DNA of 64,000 nt from Linanthus parryae (Eukaryota; Streptophyta; Magnoliopsida; Ericales; Polemoniaceae). A program made the translations under genes and the position numbers. Location of the stretch: assembly GCA_023055425.1 (NCBI GenBank), contig JALGPY010000003.1, forward strand, positions 67,068,991 to 67,132,990. The letters run 5' to 3'. The first letter of the stretch is position 1; each line of letters begins with the position of its first letter. Of this stretch, positions 11,801-22,292 are shown one piece after another. A model generated the notes under the pieces. The model did not search any database and was not told where the DNA came from. It saw only the letters and a program-made list of their open reading frames with translations.

Positions 11801-12806
11801 TTGCTCCATTCCCAACGCGTAGATCTACCTCCCCTTTAGCCAATATTTTACTTCTCTTTAGATCCTGCATATTTCGACAAATATGAGATCCACATCCAGT
11901 ATCTAATACCCATGATGTAGAGACAGTTAAATTGACATCTACGAGAAAAATACCTGGTGGTGGTGGAATCACTATTCCAAGCCTCTTGTCCTCCAGATAT
12001 TTTGGGCAGTTCCTCCTCCAGTGTCCAGGCTGACTGCAGTAGTGACACTCACCCTTAGTCACAGCCTTGGCAATGCCACCAACAGGCTTAAGGGCCGGTT
12101 CCTTGGACTTGGCAACTGACTTGCCTTTGCCCTTGGAGGAAGAGGAAAACCTTTTGCCCTTTCCTTTATGCACCATCATTATGGCCTTGCCCTTACCCTT
12201 GTTGATGCTCTGTTCAGCCGTCCTCAACATGTTGAGCAAATCTGGCAGTGGTTTAACGATCTCGTTCATGTTATAGTTCATAATGAACTGTCCATAACTC
12301 TCGGGCAACGATTGCAACACGAGATCGGTTGCCAACTCTTGGCCGACCGGGAACCCTAGTCGGGCGAGATTCTCCAAGTACCCGATCATTCGGAGTACAT
12401 GGGGTCCCACCGGGTTCCCTTCTGCCAGATGACATTTGAACAGTGCCTTTGAGACCTCATACCTCTCTACCCTCGCCTGCTCTTGGAAGAGCTGCTTTAG
12501 ATGTTCGATCATATCGACAGCATTCATGTTTTCGTGTTGCTTCTGAAGCTCAGAAGTCATGGTGCAAAGCATTAGGCAGGCCTCATCATTAGCGTCATCA
12601 ACACGCTTTTGATACGCCTTTAAGGCAGCAGGTGTTTGGTTCTCTGGACCTTCTGGAACATGCTCCTCTATTGCGTACAGTTTCTTCTTTTGCTTGAGAA
12701 CAATTCTCAAGTTTCTGTACCAATCAAGAAAGTTGGTTCCAGAGAGCTTGTCCTTCTCAAGGACAGATCGTAGGGAATGTTGTGAACTCGATGAGTTGTT
12801 TGCCAT
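8856..12806 (-). CDS. Element D1 copia gag-pol polyprotein, intact
   Basis: One open frame of 1316 codons from ATG 12806 (MANNSSSSQHSLRSVLEKDK). A longer upstream reading has no better ATG. Domains in order: gag (about residues 10-200); zinc knuckle CHYCSQPGHWRRNC (about 253); retropepsin WVLDTGCGSHICRN (about 297); GAG-pre-integrase YLWHCRLGHINEKR; integrase core with HTDVCGPF (about 499), LRSDRGGEY (about 557) and GVSERRNR (about 592); reverse transcriptase with KTAFLYGNL and YVDD (about 987); RNase H with GYTDASF (about 1160) and KQETVADSTTEAEY. The length is normal for copia. Against D2 there are notable substitutions: RNase H CENTGAI instead of CDNTGAI, KGLLVAKG instead of KGRLVAKG, and SICGLKQ instead of SIYGLKQ. 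The ORF is open but may not be fully active. Confidence 0.93.
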   Translation of the reverse strand: MANNSSSSQHSLRSVLEKDKLSGTNFLDWYRNLRIVLKQKKKLYAIEEHVPEGPENQTPAALKAYQKRVDDANDEACLMLCTMTSELQKQHENMNAVDMIEHLKQLFQEQARVERYEVSKALFKCHLAEGNPVGPHVLRMIGYLENLARLGFPVGQELATDLVLQSLPESYGQFIMNYNMNEIVKPLPDLLNMLRTAEQSINKGKGKAIMMVHKGKGKRFSSSSKGKGKSVAKSKEPALKPVGGIAKAVTKGECHYCSQPGHWRRNCPKYLEDKRLGIVIPPPPGIFLVDVNLTVSTSWVLDTGCGSHICRNMQDLKRSKILAKGEVDLRVGNGAKVAALAIGVCELSLPSGLVLELNNCYFVPAMSRNIISISCLDKDGFIISIKNNCCSFYLNNIHYFSAQLFNGLYVLDLSNLVYNINTKRIKINDLNPAYLWHCRLGHINEKRVSRLHKDGLLDSFDFESYETCEACVLGKMTKSPFNKKGERTGEQLALIHTDVCGPFATPARGGYVYFITFTDDYSRYGFVYLMRAKSESFEVFKEFKNEVEKQLGKSIMALRSDRGGEYLSQEFDDYLRECGIVSQLTPPGTPQWNGVSERRNRTLLDMVRSMMYQTDLPLSFWGYALLSAAFTINRVPSKSVMKTPYEMWSGRRPTLSFMRIWGCDVYVKCLQSDKLGPKSDKCKFVGYPKETKGYYFYNPTENKVFVARIGVFLEREFVSKEASGRNVEIEEVQEPQITEPIMEQVQEPQAVVEQPVQVTQELRRSSRVRQEPERYGLLITDSGDTMLIDDEPTTYEEAMSGPDSQKWLEAMRSEMESMYTNKVWTLVEPPDGARPIGCKWVFKKKIDMDGNVITYKGLLVAKGFRQIHGIDYDETFSPVAMTKSIRILLAIAAYHDYEIWQMDVKTAFLYGNLLEDVYMIQPEGFEDPKQANKVCKLQRSICGLKQASRSWNRRFDEVVKEFGFIRNEAESCVYKKVSGISVAFLVLYVDDILLIGKHIAMLQSVKDWLGKCFSMKDLGEAAYILGIKIYRDRSKRLLGLSQSTYIDKVLKRFNMQDSKKGFLPMSHGITLSKSGCPSNEIEKERMSRIPCASAIGSIMYAMLCTRPDVSYALSMTSRYQSNPGESHWIAVKNILKFLRRTKDAFLIFGGEEELRVRGYTDASFQTDRDDFRSQSGYVFCLNGAAVSWKSSKQETVADSTTEAEYIAANGAAKEAVWIRKFVSELGVVPSIANQVELFCENTGAIAQSKEPRSHQKSKHVLRKFHLIRDIIDRGDVRICKNPTDDNLSDPLTKPLTQWKHEGHTRSMGIRDAPDWL

Positions 12807-14460
12807 TTGGAATTCTACAAAAAGGAAAATACGCAAGTTTTAGTATTTGTGAATTTTTGACTATATTTAATAATGGCTAGTTTATTAAATATAGCTCCCA
12901 CTATTTTTCTACAGATTAATAACCCTCAAGATATTAATGCGGAAAATATCCTTATATTTTCTAGTGGCCCAAGATCCATCTTTCATCTCCTTATGAGCTT
13001 GCTTTGGCAAGTCACCCATAATTTGACTACTTTAGGTAGGAACAACTTTAATTGCATCCCATATGCAACTCTTGGTTCAATCGGGAAAATAACTCCTTAT
13101 TTATCCATCTATATGGATAATCCCAATTGATTGCCTCTAGGTTTCTTAATCAAATTAATAGCCTAGTTGTGTTCAACCTCTTATCTAAACAATTGGACAT
13201 TGTTACGTGCCATCGCATTCCATCATTATGAACCAAGTCGCCATGCTTTGGCACGCACGAGCTTGATAAATAATGATGATAATGAGTGTTTAAATAACGA
13301 GAAGGCAAAAACACAATATTTGAATTTTGAGGGATTTTAAATTCAATTCTTAATTGTTTTGTTGATCAATATCAACTAATCTATCTATTTGAGTTTGGGC
13401 ACAACTCCAAATAATAGATCCGGGTTGTATAATTATCTTATTATCCTAATTGCATGCATCATCCATACACCAACCACACAATAATAAGACAATAAATAAA
13501 CAACCACAAAACAAAAATTAAACGTGATGTGGATATGGCCTTTTCTAGACTAAGATAATTCCAAGCCAATGGAATTATCTATGAACCCTAAAGCAAACAC
13601 ATCTCCATGCGTCTTGATCTTTTGGTCCATCCTCCATAGTCTTGTGGAATGCTCCATGCTCCATCTTTTGTGGCTTATTTGGCTTTGGGCTTCTTTTCTC
13701 CAATCTTGGCTAACAATCTACTTTATCTAGCACTAGCTAATATCTATACTAAATAAAATAAATCTCACAAGTTGAGAAAAAAATGGCACGCAGGCCATAA
13801 AACCCTAATAAATTATTACAATTAATTGATCAGCTCGCAGGCCGTAAAACCAAACCATAAAATTAAACATCCACATCAAACCACATCCTAAGGCCATATC
13901 CAATCACCATGCGATTTGCACATAAACAGTTAAAATCCAATTTTAACGCGCTTGGTCAATTTTAATTGATTTTAGGATTTCTAGGGTTAAAACGGTCCAT
14001 GGGCCCAACAATCAAATTGCCCGGGCCCAACAAAGTGAACCACAAGGCCCTAGGGCCGCCCGGCCCAAAACCCACAAGGCTAGGCCCGCGGGTTAGGGCC
14101 GCCCGGCCCCTAGGGCGGCCAAGCTTGGGCGGCAAGCAAGGGGGGCGGTCCCTAGGGGGGGGGCGATGGGAGTTGTTTCCAAAACAACTCCCTTGCTTGG
14201 TGCCCAAGTTTGGTTGTTTCCTTGTTTTGGGAGAACTCCTTCTTCCCCAAGGATGCCCAAACCCTAGATGTAAGATCCTAAAATTTCTCAAACTCGTCAA
14301 TTCATGCATCCAATGCAAAAATTGGATCTTGTTATGATTAATTATTGACAAATTGCATCCCATGCTTGATTTGTCTTGTTTTACGCGATAAACAATCAAA
14401 TTAAGGTGTAAAACAACTAAAACGTAACACATAAACCACGTTTATGCTCTACGACCTGTG
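12807..14460 (-). other. Element D1 untranslated leader
   Basis: This stretch between primer-binding site and gag has no convincing coding region. It contains a G+C-rich patch (about 14020-14165) with repeated GGCCGCCCGGCCC-like text that could fold strongly. Open frames on both strands there are by-products of composition. D2 carries the homologous leader at 39042-40712. Confidence 0.7.
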
Positions 14461-14472
14461 GCTCTGATACCA
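14461..14472 (-). other. Element D1 primer-binding site (tRNA-iMet)
   Basis: The minus strand reads TGGTATCAGAGC, the standard complement of the plant initiator-Met tRNA 3' end, one base inside the 5' LTR. Confidence 0.92.
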
Positions 14473-14473
14473 C

Positions 14474-15903
14474 TGTAGGGTTTTGATTCATGGATCGCGC
14501 AACGGAAGCATAATAAAACAAAAACCATGCAAAACCCTCCAAGGATCACAAGTCTAGAGACATAACGATAGTAAAGGTTAGAAATCATAAACACACCTTT
14601 GGGTTCTCCTTGATGACTTCAAACGCGAATAATGTCACGTTCTCTATAGTTGATCCAAGCCTAGAGTTGATCCTAGATCTCCCAAACTCCTTGGTGCTAG
14701 CCTGGAATAGGAAGAGGAAGAACGAATCACGCAAAACGAGACCCAAAAGAGGGTCTCGGCCTCTTTTGGCCGACGGGGACGAGGGCGGCGGCAAGGGGCG
14801 GCGTCGGGCCCTCCTTGTTGCTTGCTCTCTCTCCTTTGTTCTCTCCCACTCTTGTTATGTTCACTAATGAGCATAAGTTATGAGAAGGAAGGAAGGAGGG
14901 TCCTTTATATAGTCCAACAACTCCTTGTTAACTACCTAAAGGACTTATTCTAGTCCAACTAGAATTCAATTTAGTCCCTTCCTTGAAAATTAGTCCCTAC
15001 TAAGTTTGCAAGGGTTTGCAAAGTGATCCTTCTAATTAATTAATCCAATTAATTAATTCCCAAATCTAGTTCAACTCTATATAGCGTGTGACCCCATAGG
15101 TTCTTTCTAGTTGGTAGCAACTATTTGCTAATATGGAGCAGTCTCTAGCAAAACATCCATTCTAGCCAACTAATAGAATAGTCATCTTGACAACCTTTGT
15201 ACAAGTAATTGTCTCATCCCTTTGTCTCCATATCCGGATTGGACACGAGACATACAAGTCACACTCGTATATCCAATCCATAGTTTCTCGATCCATGGGA
15301 ATAGCCTTATTCGTGCAAATAACATCAATATCCCATATTGATTTATTTGAGTCTGGCCAGACATTCTATAAGCACTATCCCTCGAGTGGCCTAGGATATT
15401 TGCTCCCGTTATGTGGGAGGGACAAATCCTCTCTACGTCCACTACGATCTCTAAGCTTGCTTCTCATTGTATCAAGTACACGCCTTTATAACTACCCAGT
15501 TACGGTGTAGCGTTTAACGCTACCAAGATCACAATGATCCACAACTAGAATATCTAGTGACTTCAAGTCTAAGGATGACAATACCATTGCACCGCGAGAA
15601 GCGCTTGTGACTCAACATAACGTGTATGTAGCCTTATCGGAGATGGGTCGATCCAGTGCAACATTCCATAATGCACACCTATGTGTTAGATCGTGATATC
15701 TCCATATCAATCCAACCCCATACTAGTCTATAGATGATTGTCCCATTAATCATTATACTTGACTAGGGATATTTAAGATAAACAACACAATTGTAAATCT
15801 AAGGACTTCATTATATTAAATATCCAATAAATAATAAATGAATTTTCTAGCCATATACAAATTCATACTAAACTACATTGCCTCTAGGGCATCTATTCCA
15901 ACA
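14474..15903 (-). repeat. Element D1 5' LTR (1430 bp)
   Basis: It spans TGTAGGGTTTTGATTC to CTATTCCAACA and has the same 1430-bp length as both D2 LTRs. Its right flank begins ACAGG and continues directly into the RT coding sequence of element E. Confidence 0.92.
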
Positions 15904-17888
15904 ACAGGTGCGCCCCAAGGGGACACACTTGGACTTAATATCCTTTTTGAAGTAGCTCTTTCAATTGATCCTTTAGTTCTTTCAACTCTAGTGGTGCCAT
16001 TCTGTACGACGCCTTTGAGATTGGAGTTGTTCCAGGTGCTAAGTCCATAGTGAACTCAATCTCCCTTTTAGGTGGCATTCCTGGAATCTCATATGGGAAC
16101 ACGTCGGGAAAGTCTTCGACTATCGGTATCTCTTCTAGCACATTCTCCTTCTTAGACACGTCTTGGACATAACACAAATAAGCACTATTCCCATTCTTCA
16201 CTTGGCTGACCATAGTCAAAGCTGACACTAGTCTGATACATGGTTCCTTTGTGATGCCGGTAAGAAACCTTTTCTCCCTTTGGACCTTTAAGCCTGACCT
16301 TCTGATCGTGACAGTCTATAACTGCTCGATATTTACCCAGCCAATCCATTCCCAATATAACATCTATCCCCCCAAGATCAAATTGTATTAGATTCGCTGG
16401 AAAGATACTAGCCAGGATCTTAACTTCTACTCCTTCAAATATAGTATCACACACTGTTACATGACCGTTTGGGGTAGCTACAGGGATGGATATTCTAGAC
16501 GGCTTATTGAGACTCAACTTTTCCACAAATGATGATGAAATAAATGAATACGATGCTCCAGAATCAAATAGAGTAAATGCTGGTTGATCATGGACTAGAA
16601 ATGTACCAGTGACTACTCCATTTGCTGCTTCTGCCTTAGTCCTGTTCATCACAGCAATCCGTGCAACATTCCCGTTCGCCGCTGTGGTTCCTGTTGCACC
16701 ATTCCCATTGTTGTTGTTGGCATTAGCTGGTGCGTTGTTGTTCCCATTCCTGTTCTGAACTCCATTGTTCCTTCCATTACCCTGGTTGTTCACTTGCTGC
16801 CTGCCATAATTGTTGCCCCCATTATTCTGGTAGTTGCGGTTACCATAGTTCCTGTTTCCGTCCATATTGTTGTAGTTGAACTGCCGGTTTCCTTGATAAT
16901 TTCCTCCCTGGTTCCCCTGTTGGATCCCAGTTGTTCGAACTCGGCACTCAAAAGCACGGTGACCTTTCTTGCCGCAATTGTGGCCATTGACAAGGTTTCC
17001 TTGACAGTCCTTTCCATGATGATTCTTCTGACACTTCTCGAAGATGTAACGGCGAGGTTGATCATCTCCATTGTTTTGCTTGTTACCACGGTACCGACCC
17101 TGGTTACTTCCTCCCTGGTTGGGCTTGAACCTCTTGTCTTGACCATTATGGTTGTTCCTACCTTGATGGTGGCCATAGCCCCCATCGCTCTCAATCTTGC
17201 GCTTTCCTCGCTTCTCATCTTGCGCCTCCTTAATGCGCCAAAAAGCTGCAACTCTATCATATGCCTCCTGAAGAGTATCATACGTTCTGCACACCAAGTC
17301 TTTCTGCAGATGGAGTTGCAGACCTGACATGAATTTCCTAACCTTGGTCGCCTCATCAGGCATCAGCTGACCTGCGAATTGGGATAGTTCCATGAACCTC
17401 TTAAAGTACTCAGTCACAGAACCATTCCCCTGTGTCAGATTCACAAAGTCGATGTACTTCTGATCCTAGACATGATCCGGATAGAAGCGAGTGCGAACTT
17501 CAGTCTGAAGAGCCTCCCAATCGGAATTGGGTTGAGCCAAGAAGTTCTGAAGTGTGCTCCTCCGCCATATATTTTCCTCATTCTTCAGGTAGAATGCCGC
17601 GCAAACAACCTTGCGGTTTTTGGGGCACTCAACCAACTCAAGGATCTTATCCATCTCAACGATCCAGTCTTCAAGCTCAACAGGATCCTCATTGCCTGTA
17701 AAGTTCCCAGGCTTCATGTCTGCCACTTTCTTCACCCTGTTGGCGGCATGCTGCTATCCCTGGTTCATGTTCTGAGCCATTTGAGCAAATTGAGCAAAGA
17801 AATGCTCCATGTTGTTGTTGTTGTTTGGGGCTTCCATCGGTACTTGAAGATTTCTCCTGATGTAGTATTGATGTGGTCTATCAGTCAT
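15904..17888 (-). pseudogene. Element E gag, protease and start of RT
   Basis: The ATG at 17888 opens a gag frame (MTDRPHQYYIRRN) that continues through MKPGNFTGNEDPVELEDWI, FYPDHV and GSVTEYFKRFMELSQFAGQ. An Asn/Gly-rich region with a zinc-knuckle-like NCGKKGHRAFEC follows. Protease FTLFDSGASYSFISS and VILGMDWLGKYRAVIDC come next. Two TAG codons (near 17752 and at 17466-17468) interrupt one otherwise continuous frame. A frameshift near 16200-16228 leads to the RT N-terminus (DFPDVFPYEIPGMPPKREIEF, then LKELLQKGY). A last shifted segment reads SVSPWGAPV and stops at the copia junction. The rest of RT is not present anywhere in E. Confidence 0.88.
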
Positions 17889-18889
17889 AATCCCTACACT
17901 ATAGCCTATTGTATTATTCATAAATCATCAAGAAGTACAAGTAGACATGAATACATGGCATGTAACGCGCAATTAGGCAAGTCATGTCACACATTGATCA
18001 TCATTTAAATCAATTACACATGCATTTACACATAGGCTGATCACGTCTCATCTTTTCGTCCTTCTTAAAAAATTGGAAAAATGATCAATCGGACAAGCAA
18101 AAATTATTAATTTTGGTGTGCGAAAACCTCTCTGAATCTACTTTCATAATCAAGAAAAATCAACTTAAAATAAATTGTATAACTCAAGTTGTGCAGAGAA
18201 TACTACAGCTGCTGACACAGTCCACCAGAATAGAGACTTTGACTTTGAAAGGTCCTAAACTGACTTTAAAATCCTCAAAATGATCTAGGCTTTCACCCAG
18301 AATTATCCATACGTTTCTACTAACTATCATAAAATTTGAGAGAAAAAAACGGTCTGGAAGATAGGTAAACATCAAAAATGCTACAGCTAGTCACCTTGCA
18401 ATTCTGCTACTACACAACCAACTTTGAAAATTCACCTAATTCTCCAAAACTCATAAAGTGCTGAAATTTTTATGGGAGATACCTGGGTATGTCTTCTTTC
18501 TGGGAAAAATTCATAGAAAAATAACTCCAAAATTCAATACGTCTGGTACAACAAAAACCCACTGTTGCGCAGAATCAAACTTAACCAAAAATCATTGCTT
18601 TCGCGTTCTAACTCCAGGAACGCTTTCTATGCACTTAATCAATGCTAACAATACACAAGGAAATCTTAATCCATAAAATCATACTGCAAAATCAGAAAAC
18701 TAAATTTATTAAAATCCCAAATCTGGTCCTCAAAACATGAGCATTAATCGTCATCCTTAAAGTAAATCGCTAAGAATTTAACTCTAGCCCAAAAGTGGCT
18801 ATACGAAAATCATTCAAGAAACTTCAAAGTATTGCTTGGCATCGTTGCCTTATTCAAACCAATAAATAAACTCAAAAGTGCATCAAAGT
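17889..18889 (-). other. Element E leader between ORF0 and gag
   Basis: A kilobase of A/T-rich sequence without a credible reading frame or recognisable RNA signal. It separates the leader ORF from gag. Confidence 0.6.
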
Positions 18890-19567
18890 CTAGGAATTTG
18901 AAGAAGTTCTAACATGCTTAATCCTCGCCTTCATCGCTTCATCAAACTCCTCATCTTCATCGGCATCATACTCGAACTTTTCACCCTCACTTAGGTCTTC
19001 TTCACTACCATCATATTCCATGGGATCTTCCTCAACTTCATCATCCTCCATAGGATCTTATTCGACCTCCTCATCATCACTAGAGTCTATAATGATCACT
19101 TCTTCATCACCACTGGAGTCTATAACGATCACATCTTCATCATTACTAGAGTCTATGTTGATCGCCTCCTTAGATTCAATAGGATTCACTTCAATAACCG
19201 TGTACCCTTGCCACTTCAAGTGAACCTCCATCAACAATTTTCATATGAAATCGGAGCTCACCCACCATTCACCTTGGTAGAGATAATCCCTAGCATTCAT
19301 TCGCTTGAAATTGTCGATGAGGTTGCTATACTTTGCTATTATATATTCAAAAATGGGTCCCATAGGAAGTGCTTTCACCATAAAATAAGCCTGAAAAGCT
19401 GGATTACGGTACCGAGGAAACTCCAATGCAATGAACTTTTTCTCACAAAACTGAACGACGTGATCACGAAACGTCGTGAGATCCTCACCCTCGACCCAAG
19501 GTGTCACAACCGGGTGCTTCTCAACGGGCAACACACGTTTCCTAGAGGTTGTTTTGGTTATAGCCAT
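18890..19567 (-). pseudogene. Element E leader ORF (ORF0) with acidic tandem repeats
   Basis: Between the primer-binding site and gag, one minus-strand frame of 226 codons runs from ATG 19567 (MAITKTTSRKRVLPVEKHP) to TAG at 18890-18892. It is broken only by a TGA at 19241-19243 and a TAA at 19058-19060, and keeps one phase throughout, which argues it was once a gene. The first 108 residues look like a small folded domain (WVEGEDLTTFRDHVVQFCEKKF, EFPRYRNPAFQAYF). After that come three tandem acidic repeats of about 13 residues with the core IDSS.DE(D/E)V, then a Glu/Asp-rich stretch (EEDLSEGEKFEYDADEDEE) and a short basic end. I do not recognise the family. Acidic repeats suggest protein or chromatin contact, but that is inference. 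Confidence 0.6.
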
Positions 19568-19973
19568 CTACAAAAGAAAACAACTCCATAAGTCTCTTAC
19601 TCCAAAAAGTATATAACGTAAACAAAATGACTACTCTCATGAAATAAATACATACTCTCAAAACTTCAATTTTATAACCACAAGACTTTCGAAAACAACT
19701 CCCAACCTTTGATCACCCAAACAGTAGACTTCTAACCCGAACTCCAATGAAACGCCTCAAAACCCAATCACATAGTATCTCGGGTAGGCCAAAGCTCTTA
19801 GTTAGGAGTGGGTGGGTGGTTGTACTTGATTTCTAACCTATTTTCTAAACACTTACACACTTAATAGTCCTATCCATACTACCCAAATCCCCAACGAATT
19901 GTCAAATTTTAGTTACTTTTCCTATATTCATTTTTGTTACCTTAGCAGGTTTTGATTTCCTTTTTGGATTGCC

Positions 19974-19986
19974 GGCTCTGATACCA
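19974..19986 (-). other. Element E primer-binding site (tRNA-iMet)
   Basis: The minus strand reads TGGTATCAGAGCC, complementary to the initiator-Met tRNA 3' end, two bases inside the 5' LTR. Confidence 0.92.
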
Positions 19987-21770
19987 CCTGTAACACCCCC
20001 AAAACCACCAAGCCGGAGGCACGGGGATGTCACTCCGTACCCGAGGTTAAACCCAAATACAAGGAGATTTTATAACATGGTTCTCAAGAAAAAACATCCA
20101 TAAAATAATTAAAACTAAACATTGTTACAATCCAACCATTCTTGCCTCAAACGCGGGCATAAAACAAACTAGTGTCTTAAATTAAACACATGAGTTCTAA
20201 TTGCTGAAATGAACTAACTAATTGACTTGGTGATGAATCGCGTCCCCCGCTAAGCCAAATACCCATCACCTAAACCTGTGGTGCAGAAATAAAAAAGAAA
20301 AACCACAGTACAAAATCAGCATATAAATACTGGCAAATAAACACCCAAGCATGTAAAATGATGATGAGATAGTTATGAAACAATGACCCATTTACAAGTA
20401 GGAGTCTTTTCTAACACAGCGGAAATAAAGTTCGACCCTTGTGATAAGAACACGAGATTTCCCAATTCCATAATATTTCCAAACCAACTCATTATCCAAT
20501 AGGGAAAATCCAAAATCACATATTAATTATTTTTCCATTAATATGAACAAAACCAAAACCATCTTATTAATTTGTTGTGACGGGGCAAACCAACCATCTC
20601 GCAAGCATCGAAGACCTTAAGTGTCGACACCCCCCAAAGACTCTAGCGGCCAGAGGAGTGAGTACAGGGAGCTATCCGGGGCTAAGTGCGGGCGGATCAA
20701 ATCAAATAAATTGAATGGAAGACCGAGATCAACACGTCCAATGCCAATAGTAACCAATAATAAAAGTCCCCGCACAACTCTTCCACTTTACGTTATCTTC
20801 CATTATTATATCTTGGTGATATTTTCAAGAAAAGCATTTAGCACGTAAAATCAGATATTTGAATGGCACGTAACACATAAATTCATTTTGAGACGTAAAT
20901 TAATAAATCATTCGACACGAAGGAAGTTAGGCACACTAGGCCTGGCATGTTTACTTACCTCAAAGCAAATCAACTACGGCGACTCAATCGTAGTACTCAA
21001 TGTACCCGTCGTCGGTGAACTCGTCGCCTACAAGGTAACAATACTCTAATTAAATTACATTACTTTAATAATACTAGTGACAACTACACTATATGCATAT
21101 GACGCTCAACGGTTTAGGGTTCTAACACCATCCTAACATTACCAAGTAAACCCGATACACAAGTGGTCAGGATGATTGGTTCTAACTCAACAACACTATA
21201 CCACTAGCTGGTTCAAGTTTCACATCCACTAAGCTAATTAACTTAAACAAAGAGGTTACTAACCAACTTAGACCTACATTACACTAGTCACAACTCATAA
21301 ATTCACTCAAACACATGTATTTATGTTCAAGATCACGAAACGAGTGTTAGACCTCCCAAAATCCAACAAATTTCCATGTCTAGACACTCTTTAGTAAACC
21401 CATCACCATTAGTGACAAATTCAGCATCTTTTGACGACTAAAAACAGTCCTATGGCGACAAATTCCAACCTTTTAGCGACCGGACAAATTGTATATCAAC
21501 TCTAGATCATCACATTAAGTGTCTAACGGTCTCGTTTTCAACTCCAATTTAATTACCCGGCGATTACAACTTGCCTTACCAACCCAACACATCAAACAAG
21601 TGATAACTTCTAGTTAATCCTATTGTTTCAACTTGTTTTTACCTCCTATACAAACTAGGGTTTATGAGTTATCATGAACAAGAATAAATCAAGTGATTGA
21701 TGATGAAATATGTGATACAACTTGATGATTAAAGTGAATAAAGAACAAGAGAAAAGAGAAATTAAAGCAT

Positions 21771-21801
21771 GAAGAAGAAGAAGAAGAAGAAGAAGAAGAA
21801 G
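21771..21801. repeat. GAA microsatellite
   Basis: About ten GAA units inside the right LTR of E. The left LTR has only a short, interrupted version. Confidence 0.9.
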
Positions 21802-21854
21802 GAAAATCGAAGAAAAAGAAGAAGAAACGGACGGGGAAGGAGAGAGAATAGAAG

Positions 21855-21859
<5 letters not shown>

Positions 21860-21900
<41 letters not shown>
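21860..21900. repeat. GA microsatellite
   Basis: About twenty uninterrupted GA units inside the right LTR of E, longer than at the same place in the left LTR. Confidence 0.92.
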
Positions 21901-21903
<3 letters not shown>

Positions 21904-22287
21904 CCTGCACGGGGGGAGAGAGAGGCGGCAGCAGCGGTGGTTGTGGCTGCTGCTGCTGCCGTTGGACAGAGAGAGGGAGACGAGAGAGAGAGGGACGGGA
22001 GAGTGAGAGAGAGACGGGAGAGAGAGATAGGAAACTTTACGTAGGAAGAAAATTGGGTCTAAATAATACCCAATCTGTGGGAAAAGACACTTTCCCACCA
22101 CAAGTTTAGGTAAAAAGACAACTACGTCCCCCCAACTTAATTAAAGGCACTAACACTTTAGATAAAAGACACAAAGATCCCCAAAATCTAGCAAAATTTT
22201 ATAATTAACTCTCCACATTTATATTCAACTCGCCAACACTTATAATAATATCACAAAATACCCATAGTCACAAAACGGGGTATTTCA

Positions 22288-22292
22288 AGTAA
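22288..22292. repeat. Target-site duplication of element E, right copy
   Basis: AGTAA, identical to 1328-1332. Confidence 0.9.

Larger units (their letters stand above)
7430..15903 (-). mobile_element. Element D1: complete Ty1/copia retrotransposon
   Basis: A minus-strand copia element bounded by LTRs at 7430-8841 and 14474-15903, with an initiator-Met primer-binding site, a 1.65 kb leader, one intact gag-pol ORF and a polypurine tract. It is the same family as D2 (33650-42155). The flanks do not match: CTTGG on the left and ACAGG on the right, so there is no target duplication. The left flank is F-like sequence and the right flank is the RT gene of element E. The copy is best read as the product of recombination between two copia insertions. 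I do not assign a copia lineage. Confidence 0.92.
1333..22287 (-). mobile_element. Element E: Tekay-like Ty3/gypsy chromovirus, interrupted
   Basis: This is a minus-strand LTR retrotransposon bounded by LTRs at 1333-3677 and 19989-22287 that start TGTAAC and end TTTCA, with perfect AGTAA target duplications. In sense order it holds 5' LTR, initiator-Met primer-binding site, a leader ORF, gag with zinc knuckle, retropepsin and the start of RT. After a foreign block at 5752-15903 come RNase H, integrase, a chromodomain, a polypurine tract and the 3' LTR. The chromodomain after integrase places it among chromoviruses, and the layout fits Tekay/Del (family knowledge). The RT core is missing. Gag has two in-frame TAG codons, and pol has frameshifts and stops, so the copy is inactive. 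Confidence 0.9.
19989..22287 (-). repeat. Element E 5' LTR (2299 bp)
   Basis: It runs from TGTAACACCCCCAAAACC to GGGGTATTTCA and is homologous to 1333-3677. Compared with that copy it lacks about 75 bp near 22030 but has longer GAA and GA microsatellites. The flanking AGTAA at 22288-22292 is the second target duplication. Confidence 0.92.

Noticed and set aside
13966..14432. Long open frames on both strands in the D1 leader (and the homologous D2 region 40208-40565)
   Set aside because: They lie in a G+C-rich untranslated leader, overlap each other on opposite strands, contain low-complexity Gly/Pro/Arg text and have no domain.
14461..14474. tRNA gene suggested by TGGTATCAGAGC
   Set aside because: Only the 12-18 bases of a primer-binding site are present, always next to an LTR; no full tRNA fold.
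16790..17356. Open frames of 177-188 codons opposite and shifted to E gag
   Set aside because: They are by-products of the repetitive AAC/GGN codons of the Asn/Gly-rich gag; only the gag frame matches known motifs.
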